A DNA stretch of 10,922 nt from an uncultured Eggerthellaceae bacterium (lineage in GTDB: Bacteria > Actinomycetota > Coriobacteriia > Coriobacteriales > Eggerthellaceae), in contig CAMOUE010000058.1 in NCBI GenBank assembly GCA_946626265.1, forward strand, positions 1-10,922, written 5' to 3'. The position numbers and the translations under genes are program-made. Shown in pieces: positions 7,165-10,922 of this stretch. The notes beneath the pieces were generated by a model. It made no database searches. It was not told the DNA's origin and worked only from the letters and a program-made list of their open reading frames with translations. Positions within the stretch are counted from its first letter, which is position 1; each line of letters opens with the position of its first letter.

Positions 7165-7956
7165 TCAGATTGTGAAAGAAAGCCCGTCGGCGGCAGGGGC
7201 AACGCGGCCGTCGTATTGAGCGCAGTGCTCTTCGAGCTCGGCGAGCGTTATGGGCTCGGAGTAGTGCATGCAGAGATGCGTGAGGTAGATCTTGCCCGCA
7301 TCGAGCGCAAGACCTTCCTCGATGCATTCTTGCACGCTGTGGTGCGACTGCGGGTAGCCGTTGTCCTTCCAATAGGTGGCATCCATGGCCAGCACGTCCA
7401 CGCCGCGGATGCGCTCGGCGGTCTCGTCGGGAAGCTTACCCGTGTCGCTGGCGTAGAACAAGCGTGTCTCATCGGTCTCTATCAAGTAACCGTAGGTGCC
7501 GGGTGCATGCGTCACGGGCAGGGCCGTGTACTTCACGCCGTCGAGTTCCAGCTCTTCGAACGGGTTCCATTCCACGCGCGCGAGGCAGTACATCATGTAG
7601 CCGAACTCGCGACCGATGCTCTCGAGCGTGTGGGGGCTCGCGAAGGTGGGTATGGGCTGCTTGGTCAGCAGCTGTACCATGTATTCGAGCTCGCCGAGGC
7701 CTCCCACGTGGTCGAAATGCCAGTGCGTGTAGATGAGGTTGTCGATGGAGCGAACGCCTTCTCGGTTGAAGTAGTGCCTGATGTCGGGCGGCGTGTCGAT
7801 GAGTGTTCGCTCTTTACCCGTGACCATGACGCCGCAGTCGCCGCGTTGTGCCCGCGGGTTGCGCCGCGCCTCTTCGCAGGCGGGGCATTCGCAGAAGAAC
7901 GCGGGGACACCGCACCCAGCCCCTGTGCCCATGAACGTGAACGTGTGCTTCTTCAT
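7165..7956 (-). CDS. Metallo-beta-lactamase-fold hydrolase, PhnP-like
   Basis: A 263-residue MBL-fold protein. The dinuclear metal motif HWHFDH is at residues 78-83, with H150 in VTHAPG, bridging D171 in ASDTG and the C-terminal H227 in THLCMH completing the set. The N-terminus GTGAGCGVPAF then C-E-C-P-A-C (C22, C24, C27) with C41 matches the extra structural-zinc cysteines of PhnP, a cyclic-phosphate phosphodiesterase. No phn genes are present, so the substrate (cyclic nucleotide, cyclic ribose phosphate or similar) is open. The ATG at 7956 is chosen because AGAAGG lies nine bases upstream and the protein begins with the first MBL strand (KKHTFTFMG). An in-frame ATG at 7992 has no ribosome site and adds 12 residues unlike the family. 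It converges on EF-G2 and is divergent from paaK. Confidence 0.88.
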   Translation of the reverse strand: MKKHTFTFMGTGAGCGVPAFFCECPACEEARRNPRAQRGDCGVMVTGKERTLIDTPPDIRHYFNREGVRSIDNLIYTHWHFDHVGGLGELEYMVQLLTKQPIPTFASPHTLESIGREFGYMMYCLARVEWNPFEELELDGVKYTALPVTHAPGTYGYLIETDETRLFYASDTGKLPDETAERIRGVDVLAMDATYWKDNGYPQSHHSVQECIEEGLALDAGKIYLTHLCMHYSEPITLAELEEHCAQYDGRVAPAADGLSFTI

Positions 7957-8020
7957 CGCGTCGTGCCTTCTTTCGCAATTTCGTCGTACCATGCTTTACG
8001 TGACTGTAACACAAGAATGG

Positions 8021-8056
8021 GTCGGCCCCGGCGAGTCGGCCCCGGCGAGTCGGCCC
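8021..8056. repeat. 14-bp GC-rich tandem repeat, about 2.6 copies, in the MBL-paaK spacer
   Basis: The unit GTCGGCCCCGGCGA occurs at 8021-8034 and 8035-8048, followed by a partial GTCGGCCC at 8049-8056. The block is bracketed by inverted arms GAATGGG (8015-8021) and CCCATTC (8054-8060), so the whole 8015-8060 segment could extrude as a stem. It is the most GC-rich part of the spacer 7957-8196 and is not coding in either accepted gene. Confidence 0.8.
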
Positions 8057-8097
8057 ATTCCTAAATTGTTGGGGTACATAATCATGGTTTGTTAAAA

Positions 8098-8111
8098 CGC
8101 CGTTAATGGCG
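8098..8111. promoter_or_regulatory. Near-palindrome, possible operator or activator site upstream of paaK
   Basis: CGCCGTTAATGGCG is a 14-bp palindrome with a single mismatched pair. It is centred about 30 bases upstream of the -10-like TATGAT at 8134-8139. If that -10 is used, the palindrome sits near -41, where a class II activator would replace a poor -35. None of the hexamers at 16-18 bases upstream resembles TTGACA, which fits that idea. This is inference from spacing only. Confidence 0.35.
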
Positions 8112-8133
8112 GGTAACATCTTGATAGTTGAGT

Positions 8134-8139
8134 TATGAT
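8134..8139 (+). promoter_or_regulatory. Candidate -10 box for the paaK-ACT operon
   Basis: TATGAT, a 5/6 match, lies 58 bases before the ATG at 8197 and would give a leader of roughly 50 bases. No good -35 is visible. Confidence 0.35.
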
Positions 8140-8196
8140 TCATCGAAGCGCATTGTGCAAGAGGGGCCGCGCACCCCAGACAGAAAGGTGGATCTG

Positions 8197-9504
8197 ATGA
8201 GCAGACAACAGGAGGTCCTGACGCTGCCTCACGATCAAATCGAGGCTATCCAGCTCGAGGGGGTCAAGAAGACAGTCGTCACATGCTACGAGAACGTCGA
8301 GTTCTATAAGAAGTCGTTTGACGAAGCGGGCTTTAACCCTTACGAGATCGAAAGCCTCGATGACTTGAAGAACGCGCCTTTCACAACCAAGCAGGACCTG
8401 CGCGACAACTATCCGTACGGCTTCTTCGCCGTACCGCTGAGCGAAATCAAGGAAATCCACATGTCGTCGGGTACGACCGGCGTTGCGACCGTCGGCGGCT
8501 ACACCGATCACGACCTCGAGATCTGGGGCGATTGCTTCGCACGCGGCGTCGAGTACGCCAACGGCGGCAAAGACGACATCATGCATGTCTGCTACGGCTA
8601 CGGCCTGTTCACGGGCGGTCTGGGCGCTCATTACGGCGGCGTCTCGGCTGGATGTATGACCATCCCCATGAGCGCCGGCAACACCGAGCGCCAGATTCGC
8701 GTGCTGCGCGAGATGGGCTCGACCATCTTGTGCTGCACGCCGTCGTATGCCATGCACATCGCCGATACGGCCATCGCAATGGGCCTCGACCCGGCGAAAG
8801 ACTTCCATCTGCGCGCCGGAATTCACGGTGCCGAGGCGTTTTCCGACAATTTCCGCGCCGACCTCGAGAAGAAGCTCAACTACAAGGTGCTCGACGTCTA
8901 CGGCCTGACCGAGACGATGGGCCCGGGCGTCGCCATCGAATGCTGGGAGCAAAACGGCCTGCACTTGGCGGAAGACCACTTCTTCGCCGAGATCATCGAC
9001 CCCGAAACCGGCGAGGTGCTGCCTGACGGCGAATGGGGCGAGCTTGTGCTCACCACCATTGACCGCGAGGCGACGCCGGTCGTGCGCTACCGCACGCGCG
9101 ACATCACGCGCATCATGCCGGGCGAGTGCGCCTGCGGCCGCACGCATCGCCGTATCGACCGCCTGCACGGCCGTACCGATGATATGCTCATCATCCGCGG
9201 CGTGAACGTCTTCCCGTCCCAGATCGAGGACGTCATGAAGACCATACCCGAGCTGTCAAGCTGGTACCAGGTCGAGCTGACCACTGTGGCGCATCTCGAC
9301 CGCGTCACGTTGAAGGTCGAGATGGAGCAGGGCTTCGACTTCGACGAGATTCGCCAGATCGAGCGCCTGCAGAAGCAGCTCGAGTCCAAGCTCAAGGCGG
9401 CCCTGTCCGTCGGCATCAAGGTCAAGATCGTCGAACCGAAATCGATCCCGCGTTCTGAGGGCAAGGCCAAGCGCGTCATCGACCTGCGTGAAGGAGTGAA
9501 CTAA
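8197..9504 (+). CDS. paaK: Phenylacetate-CoA ligase (aryl-acid CoA ligase, AMP-forming)
   Basis: A 435-residue member of the ANL adenylate-forming superfamily, of PaaK length. It couples an aryl acid such as phenylacetate to CoA through an acyl-AMP. Motifs: phosphate-binding loop SSGTTG at 90-95, GIHGAEAF at 208-215, VYGLTE at 234-239, YRTRD at 298-302, CACGR at 311-315, the hinge region GRTDDMLIIRGVNVFP at 325-340, and the C-terminal lysine motif PRSEGKAKRV at 418-427. All catalytic elements are present. The ATG at 8197 is supported by AAAGGTGG (8184-8191); an upstream TTG at 8128 would add an unsupported tail. The next gene starts one base after the stop, a strong sign of coupled translation. 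In anaerobes such ligases often act in aromatic amino-acid fermentation with indolepyruvate oxidoreductase; no iorAB genes are in view. Confidence 0.95.
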   Translation: MSRQQEVLTLPHDQIEAIQLEGVKKTVVTCYENVEFYKKSFDEAGFNPYEIESLDDLKNAPFTTKQDLRDNYPYGFFAVPLSEIKEIHMSSGTTGVATVGGYTDHDLEIWGDCFARGVEYANGGKDDIMHVCYGYGLFTGGLGAHYGGVSAGCMTIPMSAGNTERQIRVLREMGSTILCCTPSYAMHIADTAIAMGLDPAKDFHLRAGIHGAEAFSDNFRADLEKKLNYKVLDVYGLTETMGPGVAIECWEQNGLHLAEDHFFAEIIDPETGEVLPDGEWGELVLTTIDREATPVVRYRTRDITRIMPGECACGRTHRRIDRLHGRTDDMLIIRGVNVFPSQIEDVMKTIPELSSWYQVELTTVAHLDRVTLKVEMEQGFDFDEIRQIERLQKQLESKLKAALSVGIKVKIVEPKSIPRSEGKAKRVIDLREGVN

Positions 9505-9505
9505 C

Positions 9506-9934
9506 ATGATCGATCAGATTACCGTCTTCCTCGAGAACTCCGAAGGCCGCCTGGCGGCCCTGTGCCGCACACTTGCGTGGGCTAACATCAACATGCACTC
9601 CCTCGTCATCGCCGATACGGCCGACTACGGCGTCGTGCGCATCATCTGCGACGACCCGACGCGCGCCCTCGACGTGCTGAACGCGGCCGACTACCGCGCC
9701 ATTTCGACTAAGGTCGCCGCCATCGGCGTTCCGAACGAGCCGGGCGGGTTGGCAAGGCTGCTTGCCACGCTCGACGAGCTCGACCAGAACATCGAATACG
9801 GCTACTGCTTCTCGATCAACGGCAACATGGCTGCCGACGTGCTGAAGATTAGCGGCGCCAAGGAGGCTTCGGAAGCAGCGAAAGCCATAGAGGCCGCGGG
9901 CTTCAAGCTGCTTACTCAAGCCGATCTTGCATAA
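9506..9934 (+). CDS. Tandem ACT-domain protein
   Basis: 142 residues forming two ACT domains: residues about 3-69 (ITVFLENSEGRLAALCRTLA then NINMHSLVIADT and YGVVRIICDD) and about 71-139 (VAAIGVPNEPGGLARLLATL, NIEYGYCF, GFKLL). The glycine turn between the first strand and helix of each repeat (G14, and G80/G81) is where ACT domains typically bind amino acids at dimer interfaces. There is no catalytic domain, so it is probably a small sensor or allosteric partner. ACT proteins of this kind are commonly encoded beside paaK in anaerobes (from memory), and the one-base gap here argues for a shared function, perhaps aromatic amino-acid sensing. AAGGAG (9491-9496), inside the end of paaK, is its ribosome site. 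An intrinsic terminator follows about 30 bases after the stop. Confidence 0.9.
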   Translation: MIDQITVFLENSEGRLAALCRTLAWANINMHSLVIADTADYGVVRIICDDPTRALDVLNAADYRAISTKVAAIGVPNEPGGLARLLATLDELDQNIEYGYCFSINGNMAADVLKISGAKEASEAAKAIEAAGFKLLTQADLA

Positions 9935-9965
9935 GCGCATATTCGAAAAAAGCTCTTGCCGCAGG

Positions 9966-10001
9966 TGAAACACGGTACTAAGTACCGTGTTTCATTTTTT
10001 T
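9966..10001 (+). terminator. Intrinsic terminator of the paaK-ACT operon
   Basis: A 13-bp perfect stem (9966-9978 with 9982-9994; arm TGAAACACGGTAC) around a TAA loop is followed directly by seven Ts (9995-10001). This is a textbook Rho-independent terminator 31 bases after the ACT-gene stop. It also insulates the gene downstream. Confidence 0.95.
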
Positions 10002-10030
10002 AGACATAGCGACCGTTATTAAAGTTAACA

Positions 10031-10052
10031 ATAGCTAATAAAAGTTAGCTAT
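10031..10052. repeat. Perfect 8-bp inverted repeat upstream of the FTR1-like gene
   Basis: ATAGCTAA (10031-10038) and TTAGCTAT (10045-10052) are perfect inverted arms around TAAAAG. There is no T-tract, and the repeat ends four bases before the candidate -35, so it looks like an operator rather than a terminator. CTAA/TTAG half-sites recur at 10114-10125. Confidence 0.6.
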
Positions 10053-10056
10053 GGTA

Positions 10057-10086
10057 TTGACTATAAAAAGTTTGATATGGTAAATT
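10057..10086 (+). promoter_or_regulatory. Promoter for the FTR1-like gene
   Basis: TTGACT (10057-10062, 5/6 match) and TAAATT (10081-10086) are separated by 18 bases. A TG dinucleotide one base upstream of the -10 (10078-10079) makes an extended -10. The promoter lies about 52 bases before the ATG in an AT-rich island. It is the best complete promoter in the window. Confidence 0.6.
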
Positions 10087-10109
10087 TTCTTCTCGATTAA
10101 AAGTTTGAT
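10066..10109. repeat. Direct repeat AAAAGTTTGAT flanking the -10 region
   Basis: AAAAGTTTGAT occurs at 10066-10076 and again at 10099-10109. The period is 33 bp, close to three helical turns, so both copies face the same side of the DNA. One copy lies in the promoter spacer, the other just past the predicted start site. Confidence 0.55.
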
Positions 10110-10113
10110 TTGA

Positions 10114-10125
10114 CTAACTGGTTAG
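10114..10125. promoter_or_regulatory. Second small inverted repeat CTAAC-TG-GTTAG before the FTR1-like start
   Basis: CTAACTGGTTAG pairs CTAAC with GTTAG and abuts the ribosome site GAAGG (10125-10129). It shares CTAA/TTAG half-sites with the inverted repeat at 10031-10052. It could be an operator for an iron-type repressor or part of the leader that affects translation; neither is shown. Confidence 0.35.
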
Positions 10126-10138
10126 AAGGTAATTCCAC

Positions 10139-10258
10139 ATGAACCGTTCTGGCGTGGCCGCGCAGGCGAGCAGTTGTGCAAGGCTGTTCGCGGCCATTCT
10201 CTCGTTAACGCTCGTCCTCATGATGGCCGCACCCGGCATTGCCGCCCGAGCTTATGCA
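10139..10258 (+). other. Signal peptide of the FTR1-like protein
   Basis: Codons 1-40 encode an n-region with one arginine, a second arginine before the hydrophobic core of about 16 residues, and an AYA|D cleavage site. There is no lipobox cysteine, so Sec export and signal peptidase I cleavage are expected. Confidence 0.75.
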
Positions 10259-10922
10259 GATAGCGACACGGTTTACGAGACATGGGCCAGCTACAGCGCG
10301 GCAGAGGGAACGGCAGGCGTAACGTGGAACCTCGTCGCAAACGAGATGGACAAGCTCATCTACGGTGCGTATGACGCCTTCGAAGCCGGCGATGCCGACA
10401 CTGCTTACAAATACATAAACGATTGCGCCTACTACGGCTGGTACGAGACCACCGGCTTCGAGCGCACCGTCATGGGGTCTATCGGCGGCGGCCGCGTCTC
10501 CGAGGTCGAGCTCGCGTTCTCTACGACGCGCTCGGCCGCGAAGAAAGGCGTGTCGCTCGAGGAGTTCAAGCAGGAATGCGATCATCTCTCGTCGCTCATC
10601 CACGAGGATGCCAACATCCTCGATGGCGTCACGAGCGGATCGGGCAGCTCGTCTTCTAACGGCGGGGCATCCGACTTCGAGCTGGCGACGGCCGAAGGCG
10701 TCACCATCTACGAGAAATGGTCCGACTTCAACGCGGCAAATCCCGACGCGAGCGTCACCTGGAACCTCGTCGCCGACGAGATGGACAAGCTGATCTACGG
10801 CGCATACGTGGCCTACGAGGCCGGCGATGCCGACACCGCGTACAAGTACATCAACAACGATGCATATTACGGCTGGTACGAGACCACCGGCTTCGAGCGC
10901 ACCGTCATGGGGTCTATCGGCG
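10139..10922 (+). CDS. Secreted/membrane protein with duplicated FTR1-type N-terminal domain, partial (probable iron permease)
   Basis: Open from the ATG to the window edge (261 codons plus one base), so the C-terminus is unseen. Residues 1-40 form a signal peptide: an arginine near the start, a hydrophobic core at about 16-31 (LFAAILSLTLVLMMAA), and an AYA cleavage site before D41. The rest is an extracytoplasmic region with two copies of one domain, residues 45-163 and 190 onward, a 145-residue period with a Gly/Ser-rich linker between. Each has VTWNLV, DEMDKLIYGAY or a close variant, and GDADTAYKYIN, then YYGWYETTGFERTVMGSIG; copy 1 continues EVELAFSTTR. The Y/W-Y-E-x-x-G-x-E and V-E-x-x-F-x-x-x-R pattern resembles the periplasmic domain that precedes the membrane part of some bacterial FTR1/EfeU iron permeases. 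That assignment is pattern recognition from memory; a stand-alone surface protein is possible. GAAGG at 10125-10129 precedes the ATG. Confidence 0.6.
   Translation, partial: MNRSGVAAQASSCARLFAAILSLTLVLMMAAPGIAARAYADSDTVYETWASYSAAEGTAGVTWNLVANEMDKLIYGAYDAFEAGDADTAYKYINDCAYYGWYETTGFERTVMGSIGGGRVSEVELAFSTTRSAAKKGVSLEEFKQECDHLSSLIHEDANILDGVTSGSGSSSSNGGASDFELATAEGVTIYEKWSDFNAANPDASVTWNLVADEMDKLIYGAYVAYEAGDADTAYKYINNDAYYGWYETTGFERTVMGSIG
10271..10627 (+). repeat. Ectodomain repeat, copy 1
   Basis: Codes for residues 45-163. It aligns in frame with copy 2, offset by exactly 435 bases. Paired landmarks are VYETW/IYEKW, VTWNLV in both, DKLIYGAY in both and YYGWYETTGFERTVMGSIG in both. Confidence 0.85.
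10706..10922 (+). repeat. Ectodomain repeat, copy 2 (cut by the window end)
   Basis: Starts at residue 190, 435 bases after copy 1. Its last 55 bases (10868-10922) are identical to 10433-10487, while the preceding stretch differs at many third codon positions. Confidence 0.85.

Noticed and set aside
7216..8064. A 282-codon plus-strand open frame opposite the MBL hydrolase
   Set aside because: There is no ribosome site and no domain. The opposite strand encodes a complete metal-binding MBL fold, so this is a shadow.
8163..8177. GGGG...CCCC pairing in the paaK leader as a riboswitch or attenuator
   Set aside because: Four G-C pairs in a GC-rich leader are expected by chance. No conserved riboswitch core or alternative hairpin is seen.
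8128..8196. Upstream TTG start for paaK
   Set aside because: There is no ribosome site before it, and the added residues are not family-like. AAAGGTGG clearly serves the ATG at 8197.
8140..9168. A 342-codon minus-strand open frame opposite paaK
   Set aside because: Antisense shadow of a well-supported ligase gene; no recognisable motifs.
1..10922. Defence island, prophage, IS element, CRISPR array or secretion cluster
   Set aside because: Every gene of useful length maps to housekeeping or metabolic families. No transposase, integrase, nuclease, toxin-antitoxin pair, attachment-site pair or spaced direct-repeat array is visible.

Overview
The window is GC-rich, gene-dense DNA. Long spurious open frames lie opposite most real genes, as expected at this base composition. 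The gene content suggests a high-GC Gram-positive, most plausibly an anaerobic actinobacterium of the Coriobacteriia (Eggerthellaceae-like). The pointers are an EF-G2-type GTPase, a stand-alone phenylacetate-CoA ligase coupled to a tandem-ACT protein, an Mrp-type ATPase with an N-terminal cysteine cluster, and a secreted-domain FTR1-like protein. This placement is inference from gene content; no rRNA or other marker is present. I see no tRNA, rRNA, CRISPR array, transposase, integrase or phage gene.

Layout. (1) 1-267, minus: N-terminal part of an Mrp/NBP35-family Fe-S carrier ATPase, cut by the window edge. A divergent spacer leads to (2) a small glutaredoxin (482-724) and (3) a biotin-protein ligase without a DNA-binding domain (817-1617). 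(4) A low-molecular-weight tyrosine phosphatase (1614-2108, minus) converges on birA; their stop codons share one CTAG. (5) From a divergent promoter region, a plus-strand run of three genes follows: an amidohydrolase of the methylthioadenosine/S-adenosylhomocysteine deaminase type (2229-3536), a C1-family aminopeptidase C (3555-4904) and an EF-G2-like GTPase (4958-7039). The run ends at a perfect 19-bp hairpin. (6) A PhnP-like metallo-beta-lactamase-fold hydrolase (7165-7956, minus) converges on that hairpin. (7) A second divergent spacer, with a 14-bp tandem repeat and a near-perfect palindrome, leads to phenylacetate-CoA ligase (8197-9504) and a tandem-ACT protein (9506-9934). These two are separated by one base and closed by a textbook intrinsic terminator. 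(8) A sharply AT-rich spacer with several inverted and direct repeats precedes a secreted or membrane protein (from 10139, running off the window end). Its ectodomain is duplicated with a 145-residue period and resembles the N-terminal domain of FTR1 iron permeases.

Functionally this is mostly housekeeping and salvage: Fe-S assembly, thiol redox, biotinylation, nucleoside/SAM by-product deamination, peptide turnover, translation, and aryl-acid activation. The least ordinary part is the right end: a repeat-bearing, probably iron-related surface protein under an AT-rich, operator-like promoter. I found no convincing evidence for a wholly undescribed system. The findings are specific, testable oddities.
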